From Myxacorys californica WJT36-NPBG1 (GTDB lineage Bacteria; Cyanobacteriota; Cyanobacteriia; Leptolyngbyales; Leptolyngbyaceae), in assembly GCA_019359315.1 (NCBI GenBank), contig JAHHHO010000019.1, positions 1-64,000 on the forward strand: a DNA stretch of 64,000 nucleotides. Direction: 5' to 3'. The notes under the pieces were generated by a model. The model was not told the origin of the DNA and did not search any database. It saw nothing but the letters and a program-made list of their open reading frames with translations. How positions within the stretch are numbered: position 1 is the first letter of the stretch; the number at the start of each line of letters is the position of its first letter. Shown here one piece after another: positions 54,289 through 63,531 of the stretch. Position numbers and translations under genes: made by a program.

Positions 54289-54933
54289 ATGATGAAAGCG
54301 AAGGCTTGGCGTCAATCAGTCAGTGCTTTGGTTGTTCTAGCAGTGTCTACCGTTAGCGGTGCTGCACTCGCCCAAATCCAATCTTCTCAAACAGCTCAAA
54401 CTACATCCAATACTCTAGTTGCTCAAGGATCGTTGGTCGGTCAGAGGCGATGTGCTAAGCAGCCCACTGCCATTTTCGGCGATCGTACTGCAACCAGTGC
54501 AGTGGTCAGGGCATTAGCCACTAATCAATCTGTAACGCTTTCCGAAAATGCGGCCCAAGCTGGCTTTATTGGCGTCAGTGCACCATCTCCAGGATTTGTG
54601 CAAACCGTCAATCTGAAGCTCTGCCCTGGTACTCCGTCTCCATCACCATCACCGTCCCCGTCTCCATCACCGTCTCCGTCCCCTTCGCCTAATGCCTTGT
54701 GTCGCTCAGTTCGAGCACAACAGGGGCTGATTGCCCGTCGTGGACCCAGCGTGACTTCTGCGTATGTCGGTAGCGTAGCGTACAACTCAAAAGTGTATGT
54801 GACGAGAAATCCTCCCAATTCTAGAACTGAAGCGGATGGTCGGATCTGGATCGAGATCAATCGACCGATCGCAGGCTGGGTCTCCAATGGCTTTATCAAT
54901 ACACCTGGTTCAAACTTGGTTTACTGCCAGTAG
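54289..54933 (+). CDS. Exported SH3-like domain protein with PS-repeat linker (214 aa)
   Basis: SD GAGGAG about 9 nt before ATG ATG 54289. The signal peptide ends SGAALAQIQ (about residue 29). Two bacterial SH3-like halves (residues 50-105: RCAKQPTAIFGDRTATSAVV.., and 145-212: LIARRGPSVTSAYVGSVAYN.. with RIWIEINRPIAGWVSNGFI) are joined by a (Pro-Ser)n tract of about 22 residues (115-136). Such proteins usually bind peptidoglycan or cell-surface ligands. Cysteines near C50 and the end (YCQ) may form disulphides. Confidence 0.75.
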   Translation: MMKAKAWRQSVSALVVLAVSTVSGAALAQIQSSQTAQTTSNTLVAQGSLVGQRRCAKQPTAIFGDRTATSAVVRALATNQSVTLSENAAQAGFIGVSAPSPGFVQTVNLKLCPGTPSPSPSPSPSPSPSPSPSPNALCRSVRAQQGLIARRGPSVTSAYVGSVAYNSKVYVTRNPPNSRTEADGRIWIEINRPIAGWVSNGFINTPGSNLVYCQ

Positions 54934-54973
54934 ACAAATCCTTCCAACGGTTTACAGCTAAACCAATTATTTA

Positions 54974-54998
54974 CCGAGAGGCTTTATAAGCCTCTCGG
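54974..54998 (+). terminator. Hairpin downstream of the SH3-like gene
   Basis: CCGAGAGGCT..AGCCTCTCGG, 10-bp stem with a short loop; the T-run is short, so it works perhaps together with the next hairpin. Confidence 0.6.
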
Positions 54999-55005
54999 TA
55001 GTCAA

Positions 55006-55038
55006 GACAAAAGCAATTCAATTAGAATTGCTTTTGTC
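55006..55038. terminator. 14-bp perfect hairpin, bidirectional terminator candidate
   Basis: GACAAAAGCAATTC pairs with GAATTGCTTTTGTC (5-nt loop). A-rich and T-rich flanks fit termination in either direction, between the convergent 54289 and 55091 genes. Confidence 0.7.
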
Positions 55039-55090
55039 TATCAAAAGGACCTGAAAAGACATTGGTGAGTCCTGTTACAGATGAGTCCTG

Positions 55091-56017
55091 TTACAGGCCC
55101 GCTGTGCAAACCGGACGATTGTTTGCATTCAGCTTAATCTTCCCTTCAGTTCCATTCACCATAAAAGGTACTTGCTGATCTCCTACAACACGGACAAAGG
55201 TAGGCTTATCTTGCAAGCAGGCTCGCACCGCAGATCCCCAGCTTGGCAAGTCCTTAGACAACTTATCAGTAATGGGCGTATTGCTAGTAACTGACGCCTC
55301 TTGCACAACTTTAATATCCATTGGCAAAGTGAATCGAGCAGGCGTCACAGGCGGCGTTGGTAGAGTGACTTGCTTAATGCCAGTAATGGTTTCCTCCTCT
55401 AGCACCATTGTGGTTGCACTGGGCTGACCAGTTGGCTGGGTCGATTGTTCTCCAGTCGGTGCGGGTGTACTTGGGCTGGGTGTTACTGGGGTTGTGGAAG
55501 GAGTCGTTGTGTCTGGGGTTGTGGAAGGAGTGGTGGGCGTTGTAGTCGAATCAGGCGTTGTCGGAGCCGGAGTGGTCGTGTCTGGGGTAGTCGAATCGGG
55601 CGTTGTCGGAGCCGGAGTGATTGTATCTGGGGTTGTGGAAGGAGTCGTTGTGTCTGGGGTTGTGGAGGGAGTAATGGGCGTTGTAGTTGAATCGGGCGTT
55701 GTCGGAGCCGGGGTCGTTGAGTCTGGTGTGCCAGAGGGAGAGGGTAGCGGCGACGGAGTAGCCGAATCAGGCGCTGCCGGTGTAGTGGGGGCAGACTGCG
55801 TGATCGGAGAATTGACAGGCTGGGTCGAAGGTTGGATGGGCGCGATCGTAGATCCTTCTGGTGCAGAAGGCGTCATCTTGACGAGCTTCTCTGTTGGAAC
55901 CGCTCCTTTTGTATCTTTCGCGATCGACAGTGTTTCCGCAGTAACAGGGAATAGGGAACCCGCTAGGATTGCAACAACACTTGCAGCAGCAATAGGCTTC
56001 AACATGCTCACGTTCAT
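55091..56017 (-). CDS. Exported Thr/Pro/Ser-repeat protein (308 aa)
   Basis: A signal peptide (about 5-30, PIAAASVVAILAGSLFPVTA) is followed by a long disordered tract (about 60-200) of TTPDTTTP, STTPDTTTPSTTP and APTTPDSTTP repeats, then a small C-terminal domain (225-308) ending TFVRVVGDQQVPFMVNGTEG and KIKLNANNRPVC. The two Cys (ACLQD, VCTAG) may pair. It resembles cell-wall or sheath spacers; no enzyme motif. Start at MNVSMLKP (ATG 56017) or MLKP (56005). Confidence 0.65.
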   Translation of the reverse strand: MNVSMLKPIAAASVVAILAGSLFPVTAETLSIAKDTKGAVPTEKLVKMTPSAPEGSTIAPIQPSTQPVNSPITQSAPTTPAAPDSATPSPLPSPSGTPDSTTPAPTTPDSTTTPITPSTTPDTTTPSTTPDTITPAPTTPDSTTPDTTTPAPTTPDSTTTPTTPSTTPDTTTPSTTPVTPSPSTPAPTGEQSTQPTGQPSATTMVLEEETITGIKQVTLPTPPVTPARFTLPMDIKVVQEASVTSNTPITDKLSKDLPSWGSAVRACLQDKPTFVRVVGDQQVPFMVNGTEGKIKLNANNRPVCTAGL

Positions 56018-56325
56018 CTCCAAACTATATAAGGTCAATATCTAGGCTTTCTAGCAACCTGACAGGCGTGACTTAACTAAAAGACTCAAACGCCTCAAAC
56101 TTTAAAGTTGACAAAACTTCAAATTCAAAATGTGTAAACACCGTGAACCCTACTAAACTACCACTAATTATCTCAACCAACTGCCAGACAGATTCTCGAT
56201 CGGCACATACTTCTCAGGAAGGAGAGAAGTTCTCAATCTCGCCTCTCTTTGACCGTCCTTATGTAATGAATAGGATCACAACCTCTGTTAAATGATTTCT
56301 TCCATTCACAGTTAAAACGCTGATA
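56018..56325. other. Intergenic region between divergent genes
   Basis: No gene. It contains the divergent promoters for the 55091 and 56326 genes; I could not place a -10/-35 pair with confidence. Confidence 0.5.
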
Positions 56326-58521
56326 ATGCAGTACCCGTATTCTCGTCTTTCTCCCTTTATTCAAGAATATATTTATACCAATGGTTGGTCTTCACTTAGA
56401 CCAATTCAAGCAGAAGCTTGCCGTATTATATTTGACACGTCGAACCATCTATTGATTGCAGCAGGAACGGCCTCTGGAAAAACCGAAGCGGCATTTCTTC
56501 CTGTATTGACGATGTTGCATGAGCAACCTCCTAACGGAGTTGGTGCACTATATATCAGTCCTATCAAAGCGCTGATTAATGATCAGTTCGATCGCTTAAC
56601 TGATTTATTGAAAAATGCTGATATTCCTGTGTGGGCTTGGCACGGGGATGTGACGCAAAGCCGCAAGAAAAAGCTGCTTGAGAACCCCCAAGGCATTCTG
56701 CAAATTACACCCGAATCGTTGGAGAGTTTATTAATCAATAAAAGCGCTTATCTTCCTAGTATATTTGGAGACCTGCGCTTTGTAATTATTGATGAAATTC
56801 ACGCATTCATTGGCAGCGATCGCGGCTGTCAAATTTTATGCCAATTGTCTCGTCTGGCTAAAGTGACTGGAAACGTGCCGCGTCGAATTGGACTCTCAGC
56901 AACATTAGGTGACTATTCTTTAGCTGAAGAGTGGTTAAAGGGTGACACTTCTCGATCTGTCACTACACCAACGCTAGAAACTGCTCAGCGAAAGATTCAG
57001 CTGTCACTAGAACATTTTTACGATCCGGGGCTAGTCGTGCGGGCAAAAGGAGACACCCGAGACAAAGCGTTCAATCCTTGTCATTTGCACCTGTTTAACC
57101 AAACGCGGGGCAAGAAAAGTCTAGTGTTTGCCAATGGACGAACGGCAACAGAAGACGCGATCGCCGCGATGCGAGAGATTGCGACAGCGAAAGGACATCC
57201 CGATCTCTATCACGTTCATCATGGTAGTATCTCTGCCCCCCTTAGAGAAGCGGCAGAAGCAGCAATGCGACATTCTGATACGCCTACTGTTACAGCCGCA
57301 ACAGTGACCTTTGAGATGGGAATTGATTTAGGACACCTCGATCGGGTGATTCAATTAGAGTCGCCTGCCTCTGTTGCCAGTTTCTTGCAGCGATTGGGGC
57401 GCTCTGGCAGAAGGAGCGGCGTATCTGAAATGGAGCTTATTTGTGTGGAAGATAAGCCCACAGGTGAAGAGTCGTTGCCTGAGCAGATTCCTTGGCAGTT
57501 GTTGCAGTGCATTGCTGTGATTCAGCTTTACTTGGAAGAGAAATGGATTGAACCACCGCGTGCCATGCAGTATCCCTTCAGTTTGCTGTATCACCAAACG
57601 ATGAGCGTATTGGCGTCTTTAGGAGAACTGTCTCCCGCCGCGATCGCGCAGCAAATTTTAACCCTGCCGCCGTTCCGCTCGATTTCACAAGACGATTTTC
57701 GGGTGTTCTTAAGACATTTAATTGGCATTGATCATATTGAGAGAACAGTAGAAGGGGGGCTAATTGTCGGACTTGCAGGAGAGAAAGTCATCAATAATTT
57801 TAAGTTCTATGCTATCTTTCCTGACACAGAAGAATACTCGGTTAAACACAACGGAAAAGCAATCGGAAGTATTATCATTCCGCCTATGGAAGGCGATCGC
57901 TTTTCTCTTGCAGGACGAACGTGGGAAGTTCATGCAGTTGATAGCAAGAAGAAAGTAATTGAAGTTAAACTGTCAACAAAATCTGTCACATCAAGCTCGT
58001 GGCGCGGTACATCTGGGGAAGTCCATACTAGAGTGCTACAGAGAATGAAAAAGGCATTGCAGGAGACAACGCTATACTCCTACTTAACGCCGAATGCAAG
58101 ACAGCGGCTTGAGGACGCGAGAGCATTTTCTCGGTCAACCGGGATTTTAGATCATCCAATACAACTGCTAGACGAAAAGGTTTGCTGTATTTTTCCATGG
58201 ATGGGTACGATCGAGTTCCGTACGTTGGAAAGGTTCTTGCGATCGTACGGCAAACCATCCCTCGGTATTAAAAGTATCAAAGCGCGATCGCCCTACTTTC
58301 TCGTCGTGCGCTTGGGCAACTGTTCGCTTGACGCCCTGCGCTATGAGCTTCAGTCTCTTCCAGAACGACGCTTCAATCTAGAGGAATTCCTTGATCCGGA
58401 TGAGGTTCCGACGTTGCAGAAATATGACGAATACATTCCACCTGATCTATTACGCAAGAGCTTTATCGCTGACTATTTGGATGTTGAAGAACTAACGAAT
58501 TTTGTGAGTCAGTGGATATGA
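56326..58521 (+). CDS. Lhr-like DEAD/DEAH-box helicase (731 aa)
   Basis: Superfamily 2 helicase. Motifs: Q-like LRPIQAEACR, motif I GTASGKTEAAFLPVL, Ia YISPIKALINDQFDRL, Ib TPESLESLL, II VIIDEIHAF (DEIH), III GLSATLGD, then the second RecA domain with SLVFANGRTATEDA, motif V VTFEMGIDLG and VI LQRLGRSGRRSG. After residue 430 there is a winged-helix/accessory part (typical of Lhr) of unknown detail. Lhr proteins act in DNA repair or RNA processing; in some genomes similar helicases sit in phage-defence islands. No defence neighbours here except the small downstream gene. Confidence 0.85.
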   Translation: MQYPYSRLSPFIQEYIYTNGWSSLRPIQAEACRIIFDTSNHLLIAAGTASGKTEAAFLPVLTMLHEQPPNGVGALYISPIKALINDQFDRLTDLLKNADIPVWAWHGDVTQSRKKKLLENPQGILQITPESLESLLINKSAYLPSIFGDLRFVIIDEIHAFIGSDRGCQILCQLSRLAKVTGNVPRRIGLSATLGDYSLAEEWLKGDTSRSVTTPTLETAQRKIQLSLEHFYDPGLVVRAKGDTRDKAFNPCHLHLFNQTRGKKSLVFANGRTATEDAIAAMREIATAKGHPDLYHVHHGSISAPLREAAEAAMRHSDTPTVTAATVTFEMGIDLGHLDRVIQLESPASVASFLQRLGRSGRRSGVSEMELICVEDKPTGEESLPEQIPWQLLQCIAVIQLYLEEKWIEPPRAMQYPFSLLYHQTMSVLASLGELSPAAIAQQILTLPPFRSISQDDFRVFLRHLIGIDHIERTVEGGLIVGLAGEKVINNFKFYAIFPDTEEYSVKHNGKAIGSIIIPPMEGDRFSLAGRTWEVHAVDSKKKVIEVKLSTKSVTSSSWRGTSGEVHTRVLQRMKKALQETTLYSYLTPNARQRLEDARAFSRSTGILDHPIQLLDEKVCCIFPWMGTIEFRTLERFLRSYGKPSLGIKSIKARSPYFLVVRLGNCSLDALRYELQSLPERRFNLEEFLDPDEVPTLQKYDEYIPPDLLRKSFIADYLDVEELTNFVSQWI

Positions 58522-58710
58522 GCAACTCAGGACGACTAGGATCAAGCGCTACTCCTTAAATATTGCTTTATAAGCCCTAGCACAGTGATGCTCAACCGCG
58601 ATCGTATCAAGCACCATATTTACTACCGCTATAGATAGATGACAAATTTGGTAACATCTATCCTTAAACCTGATATGCTACCTAGATAAAATTATTGAGA
58701 GGCTAAAACG

Positions 58711-58965
58711 GTGTTATCTCAAGAACCACAGGTTGTTGATTTAGAACTGTCAGATGGGGAGTATTTAGAGCTATTAGCCCAAGGACGCGATCCGGTTAGA
58801 GAACAGTCTTACACCAAAGAACTGATAGCGTTTGGATTTACAACCGAATACACTGCTCATGTCGTGCCCTTATTTGATAAAGCAGAGGGTACGATCGCAG
58901 AAAAAATTCTGGTCAATCGTACCCTCAGATGTATCTGGGAACACTTGCTCAAGCAAGTAGGTTAA
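58711..58965 (+). CDS. Hypothetical acidic protein (84 aa)
   Basis: Begins at GTG 58711 with MLSQEPQVVDLELSDGEYLE. Helical and acidic, with a conserved-looking core SYTKELIAFGFTTEYTAHVV. No SD better than GAGAGG about 10 nt upstream. It follows the helicase by 189 nt on the same strand. I do not recognise a family. Confidence 0.5.
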   Translation: MLSQEPQVVDLELSDGEYLELLAQGRDPVREQSYTKELIAFGFTTEYTAHVVPLFDKAEGTIAEKILVNRTLRCIWEHLLKQVG

Positions 58966-58972
58966 TCTCCTG

Positions 58973-59530
58973 TTAGGTTGCCTGCGGTGCTTGAGATTCT
59001 TGACCCTGAGCCATCTCTAACGGCGCATTTTGCTCGTTCATCTGCCCATTCGCTTGAGCGTGCCCGTTTAACAAATTCACCGTCACAACTCGATTCTTTT
59101 CTTCTTCCGCTTTTGGAAGCGTCAAGTGCAACACGCCATGCTTAAATTCAGCTTGCACCTTGTCGTTTTGCACTCTTGCTGGAAGCGGAATTACACGCTG
59201 AAAACTACCATACCGAAATTCAGAACGCTGAATACCTTGGTTGTCTTGCTTCACCTCAGATTTGCGCTCACCCTGAATTGCCACCGCGTCGGCCGTCACC
59301 TTCACATCAAGATCTTTCGGCTCGATGCCAGGAACTTCCATTCGCAGCGTCACCTCTTCAGGCGTTTCGTGAATCTCAGCAGCAGGGATAAAGCTCATGC
59401 CAGCCGATTTCTCAAAACCAGATGCTGCATTGCCAGCATCTCCATAAGAGATCATCTCATCAAACAATCGATTCATTTGACGTTGCATGATATCAATGTC
59501 TCTGAATGGATTAAAACGTACAATTGCCAT
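58973..59530 (-). CDS. Small heat-shock protein, Hsp20/alpha-crystallin family (185 aa)
   Basis: ATP-independent chaperone that holds unfolding proteins. The N-terminus is MAIVRFNPFRDIDIMQRQMN; the alpha-crystallin domain (about 48-140) shows PAAEIHETPEEVTLRMEVPG, FRYGSFQRVIPLPARV and KAEFKHGVLHLTLPKAEEEK (GVLxLxLPK end). A Gln/Ala/Asn-rich tail of about 35 residues follows. SD AAGGAGG about 9 nt before ATG 59530. Upstream, a 20-bp string (GTTGxTGGAAGTGTTTxAAAG) is directly duplicated, which could be a binding site. Confidence 0.95.
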   Translation of the reverse strand: MAIVRFNPFRDIDIMQRQMNRLFDEMISYGDAGNAASGFEKSAGMSFIPAAEIHETPEEVTLRMEVPGIEPKDLDVKVTADAVAIQGERKSEVKQDNQGIQRSEFRYGSFQRVIPLPARVQNDKVQAEFKHGVLHLTLPKAEEEKNRVVTVNLLNGHAQANGQMNEQNAPLEMAQGQESQAPQAT

Positions 59531-59781
59531 ACTAACTAACCTCCTTTTTTGTGTTGTTGGAAGTGTTTCAAAGTATGTTGCTGGAAGTGTTTTAAAGGCT
59601 CACAGTTGAGTCTCTAATTACTAGTAAATCTCGGTCTTTTAGCCGTCTCACCCTCCTAAAGAATTAGATTTAAGTTGTGGTGGATAGCCCTACTTTGAGT
59701 TGGGTAAAACCCGTTCAAATTCAAGCGTTCAACCCTTTCAGAAAGCCGCCATAATAGAGCTACTGAGACATAAGCGAAAGC

Positions 59782-60870
59782 ATGACTAGTTCTGTGACGA
59801 CGGTTGCTTCACCGATTGCTTCTAATGCTTCTGACAGTGGGATTCGCAAGGCGCGTTTGTGGATGCCAGAGCGCGTGATGTTCACCCCTGACGCTCTGAA
59901 GGAGCCGTGGGGACAGCAAATTCTTGAGCGGGTGCAGGCGTTAGGCTTACCTGTGGACGAGTTGAAGCAGAATCGATTGACGGGTTTGCGTGGCGACACC
60001 GAGCGAGAGACTTATGCCACTGCAAAGCGGACGTTGGCCGTTGTGAATGCGCCCAAAGGACAATTTAAGCTGAGTCCGATTCCTCCTTCTGCCGATTGGC
60101 AGTTTCACATTGCAGAGGGATGCCCTGCCCACTGCCAATATTGCTATTTGGCAGGTAGCTTGCAAGGGCCACCTGTGATTCGGGTGTACGCTAACTTGCC
60201 GCAAATTTTGGGTAATTTAGCTGCTTATGAGCGATCGGGCAGCGAGACGAGCTATGAGGTGAGTTGTTACACCGATCCGCTTGGTATTGAACACTTGATT
60301 GGGAGCTTAGCCGAAGCAATTCGCTATTTTGGCACTCGTGAGGATGGCTATTTGCGTTGGGTGTCGAAGTTCGACAATGTTGAGAGTCTGTTGGATCTGC
60401 CCCATCGTGGACACACGCGCTGTCGTTCTAGCGTGAATACGGCATCGATTAGCGATCGCTTAGAAGGTGGCACAGCTTCTGTTCCGGCTCGACTTCGTGG
60501 ATTGCGGCGCTTGGGTTTAGAAGGCGGGTATCCGATCGGGGTGGTGATTGCGCCGATTATGCCGATTCCTGATTGGCAAGAGCAGTACACCCAGTTACTC
60601 GATAACATGTCTGAGGAGTTAGATTTTGATTGCGATCTGACGGTGGAGTTGATTACTCATCGGTTTACTCCTGGATCGAAGGATGTGTTGCTCAGTTGGT
60701 ATCCCAACACCAAGTTAGATTTGGATGAGTCGTCGCGGGTGGTGAAGCGCAATAAGTTTGGCGGCATGAAGTATGTGTATGACGCGAAGACGATGCGCGA
60801 GTTGCGTCAGTTTTTCGAGCGCGAGATTGGGCGGCGGTTTCCCCGCGCTAAGATCTTGTATTGGACGTAG
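59782..60870 (+). CDS. splB: Spore photoproduct lyase-family radical SAM protein (362 aa)
   Basis: Radical SAM enzyme with CPAHCQYC (C114, C118, C121) and the SPL-type extra Cys162 in EVSCYTDPLGIEHL, which is the H-donor position in Bacillus/Geobacillus SPL. Further strings: FHIAEGCPAHCQYCYLAG, RWVSKFDNVESLLDL, TRCRSSVNT and GYPIGVVIAPIMPIPDW. SPL reverses the spore photoproduct (5-thyminyl-5,6-dihydrothymine) in endospores. A cyanobacterium makes no endospores, so the substrate is probably another UV lesion. ATG 59782. Confidence 0.88.
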   Translation: MTSSVTTVASPIASNASDSGIRKARLWMPERVMFTPDALKEPWGQQILERVQALGLPVDELKQNRLTGLRGDTERETYATAKRTLAVVNAPKGQFKLSPIPPSADWQFHIAEGCPAHCQYCYLAGSLQGPPVIRVYANLPQILGNLAAYERSGSETSYEVSCYTDPLGIEHLIGSLAEAIRYFGTREDGYLRWVSKFDNVESLLDLPHRGHTRCRSSVNTASISDRLEGGTASVPARLRGLRRLGLEGGYPIGVVIAPIMPIPDWQEQYTQLLDNMSEELDFDCDLTVELITHRFTPGSKDVLLSWYPNTKLDLDESSRVVKRNKFGGMKYVYDAKTMRELRQFFEREIGRRFPRAKILYWT

Positions 60871-60969
60871 TAATTCCGGCAGGTTGCGTTCTGCGCTAAT
60901 TGCGAGTCTGGGGTCTAGAGTGTGTTCACACGCTACTCGACTCTCCTTGAGTCTCGGCATCCGACCCTT

Positions 60970-61022
60970 GGGGGTTTGGGGGCAAGCCCCCATTGGGGGA
61001 CGGTTGCCTCCCCCAAACCCCC
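60970..61022. repeat. G/C-rich nested inverted repeat
   Basis: GGGGGTTTGGGGG (60970-60982) is exactly inverted at 61010-61022 (CCCCCAAACCCCC); the loop holds a second hairpin (AGCCCCC/GGGGG) at about 60985-61000. No T-run follows. It resembles interspersed cyanobacterial palindromic repeats placed behind genes. Confidence 0.75.
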
Positions 61023-61119
61023 TGCAAACGAGACAAGGGTGGGCGATTCGAGATACTGGAATATAGGGAGTGATAGCTCTCTTTAAAATAAATGGACTAA
61101 TAACTAATAATTGTTAAAC

Positions 61120-62925
61120 ATGATTCGCGGTGTCTCTCAGCTTTTATCTACATTTCGCTACTGTGGACGAGCGATTCAATTAGTTTGGACGACCAATCGC
61201 AGATTAACGATCGTACTTGCCCTGTTTACCCTAATTTCTGGGTTGGTTCCGGCGATCATTGCCTATGCCGGAAAGCTGATTGTTGATACCGTAGTACTGG
61301 CATCTCGCACTGGATCTGCTAGCGATCGCTGGGCCGCCATCGGATACTTGGGATTTGAAGCCGTTGTCGTGGCGGTGCAAACGGGTAGTCGGCAAGGCAT
61401 TGCGTTGTGTCAGTCGCTCCTGAGAGTGTTGCTAGGGCAGAAGGTGAATGAACTGATTTTAGCAAAAGCCCTCACTCTCGATCTGGCTCACTTTGAAGAC
61501 TCAGAATTCTATGACAAAATGACGCGGGCGCGGCGAGAAGCGTCCAGTCGCCCCTTGAGCCTCGTCGGGCGCACGTTTGGATTGGTGCAAGACTCGCTTA
61601 CTATCATCACATATGGGGGATTGCTGATCCAGTTTTCGGTTTGGGCCGTTGTGGTGCTGATGCTTGCTGCCGTTCCTGCCTTTGTTTCTGAGACGCGATT
61701 CGCTGGACAAGCCTTTCGGCTGTTTCAGTGGCGCACACCCGAATCGAGACAGCAGAATTATTTGGAGTGGCTCATTGCCAATGAAGCTCCTGCGATGGAG
61801 ATTAAGCTCTATCAGTTGGGACGAATGCTACTCGATCGCTATCGGGCGATTTTCTACCGTCTATACGCAGAAGATCGCGACCTGACGATTCGTCGCGGTG
61901 TGTGGAGCTATCTGCTGAGCTTGGTCAGTACGATCGCATTTTACGGTGCGTACGTCTGGATTGTCTGGGAAACGATCGCTGGGCAAATAACGCTTGGCGA
62001 ACTAACGATGTATCTCGTGGTGTTTCGGCAAGGACAAACAGCGTTCGCCTCGATTTTAACGGCAGTTGGCGGCATGTATGAAGATTCGCTGTACCTCTCC
62101 AACTTGTACGAGTTTTTAGAAGAAGAAGTTCCCGAACCGATAGGACAGGCAATCCAAGGCATTGCACCGCAAGACGGAATACGGTTTGAACACGTCACGT
62201 TCTATTACCCTGGAAACCCAAAGCCTGCGCTCAACGATGTGTCGTTTCATCTTAAACCTGGAGAGAAGCTTGCGATCGTGGGTGAAAACGGCTCAGGTAA
62301 AACAACGCTGATCAAACTGTTAACAAGGCTTTACGAGCCTACTTCTGGACAAATTTTCTTAGATGGATTGGAGCTAAAGCAGTGGGACACGGCTGTTCTA
62401 CAGCGTCGTATCGGTGTGATTTTTCAAAGTTTCATGAAGTATCAATTTAGCGTGGGTGAAAATGTTGGTGTCGGTGATGTTGCCAATTTAGACGATCGCG
62501 ATCGCTGGGGTATTGCCGCAGATAAAGGCAATGCATTGCCATTCATTGATGAACTATCGGATGGATTCGACACGCAGCTTGGTCGTTGGTTCAAAGGAGG
62601 TCGAGAACTTTCAGGCGGACAATGGCAAAAGATCGCCTTGTCTCGCGCATTTATGCGAACCAGCGCCGACATTTTAGTGTTAGATGAACCGACTTCTGCA
62701 ATGGATGCTGAGTCGGAAGTTCAGATCTTCGAGCGGTTTCGAGAAATGACGCCCAACCAAATGGCAATTCTCATCTCCCATCGATTCTCCACTGTGCGAA
62801 TGGCAGATCGAATTATGGTGATGTCTGCTGGAGAAGTGACTGAGCAAGGAAGTCACGAACAGCTACTCGATCTCAAAGGACGATATGCACACTTATTTGC
62901 CCTTCAAGCAGCAGGTTATCAGTAG
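61120..62925 (+). CDS. ABC transporter, fused permease and ATPase (601 aa)
   Basis: Half-transporter of the MsbA/LmrA exporter class, working as a homodimer. Six membrane helices in residues 20-320, then the nucleotide-binding domain: Walker A VGENGSGKTTL, Q-loop VIFQSFMKYQ, signature LSGGQWQKIALSRAF, Walker B ILVLDEPTSAMD, switch ISHRFST. The substrate (lipid, peptide or antibiotic) cannot be told from sequence. ATG 61120 (a TTG three codons upstream is possible). Confidence 0.9.
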   Translation: MIRGVSQLLSTFRYCGRAIQLVWTTNRRLTIVLALFTLISGLVPAIIAYAGKLIVDTVVLASRTGSASDRWAAIGYLGFEAVVVAVQTGSRQGIALCQSLLRVLLGQKVNELILAKALTLDLAHFEDSEFYDKMTRARREASSRPLSLVGRTFGLVQDSLTIITYGGLLIQFSVWAVVVLMLAAVPAFVSETRFAGQAFRLFQWRTPESRQQNYLEWLIANEAPAMEIKLYQLGRMLLDRYRAIFYRLYAEDRDLTIRRGVWSYLLSLVSTIAFYGAYVWIVWETIAGQITLGELTMYLVVFRQGQTAFASILTAVGGMYEDSLYLSNLYEFLEEEVPEPIGQAIQGIAPQDGIRFEHVTFYYPGNPKPALNDVSFHLKPGEKLAIVGENGSGKTTLIKLLTRLYEPTSGQIFLDGLELKQWDTAVLQRRIGVIFQSFMKYQFSVGENVGVGDVANLDDRDRWGIAADKGNALPFIDELSDGFDTQLGRWFKGGRELSGGQWQKIALSRAFMRTSADILVLDEPTSAMDAESEVQIFERFREMTPNQMAILISHRFSTVRMADRIMVMSAGEVTEQGSHEQLLDLKGRYAHLFALQAAGYQ

Positions 62926-63094
62926 TCATGATGCATTTCAGGCATGGTAAAAGTCGTAGCAGATCAACAGATCTTAGAAGCTGATTTGCTACATTCGCTA
63001 TCCAATCCGTTGTCAGTGAGGAACCTTTGCAGATATCCTCTCATGTACTGAGATTGGGCATCCAGACAACTTCTCAAATCCCAAAATTTCGCGC

Positions 63095-63100
63095 TATAAT
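63095..63100 (+). promoter_or_regulatory. -10 box of ssrA
   Basis: TATAAT in GCGCTATAATTGAGG, 12 nt before the mature 5' end. Confidence 0.7.
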
Positions 63101-63112
63101 TGAGGAACGCTC

Positions 63113-63493
63113 GGGGCTGTAACGGTTTCGACGGGCTAGCGAACGATACGCTATGCAGGTCGAGAGGGAGTCTACTCTCGTAAATCCAGGCTCAAAAGAA
63201 TAGATGCAAACAACATCGTTCCTTTTGCTCGTAAGGCAGCAGCAGTTGCCTAATTAAAAACCTCTTCTAGGTTTGAGCACTCACAATTCGACGCCGTTAA
63301 GGATTGTGAGTTAACCCCAACGGCTGCTCTAGACGCTCGCCTCTGGTCGGGCGGCTAGTTAAGACAATACTAGAGAATCCCATCGTTCGGGATAATGAAC
63401 GATTCCCGCTTTGAGGACTAGAAAAGCTAAACCTGTGAATGAGTGGCGTACTAATACCTAGTTTGGACACGGGTTCGACTCCCGTCAGCTCCA
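63113..63493 (+). ncRNA. ssrA: tmRNA (ssrA)
   Basis: Rescues stalled ribosomes by adding a degradation tag. The tRNA-like ends are GGGGCTG (5') and CAGCTCC (3') with the conserved GGTTTCGACG and GGGTTCGACTCC arms. The tag frame starts at GCA 63206 and ends at TAA 63251-63253: ANNIVPFARKAAAVA, which is close to other cyanobacterial tags. One-piece form, CCA not encoded. Confidence 0.98.
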
Positions 63494-63501
63494 CTAAAAA
63501 G

Positions 63502-63531
63502 ACGACCTAGTAGCGATACTGGGTCGTTTTG
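63502..63531 (+). terminator. Rho-independent terminator of ssrA
   Basis: ACGACCTAGTA pairs with TACTGGGTCGT around GCGA, followed by TTTTG. Confidence 0.9.

Noticed and set aside
55494-56045. 183-aa plus-strand Gly/Val-rich frame
   Set aside because: Antisense of the Thr/Pro repeat protein; the signal peptide and SD-side features are on the minus strand.
63297-63494. 65-aa minus-strand frame
   Set aside because: Lies inside the tmRNA gene.
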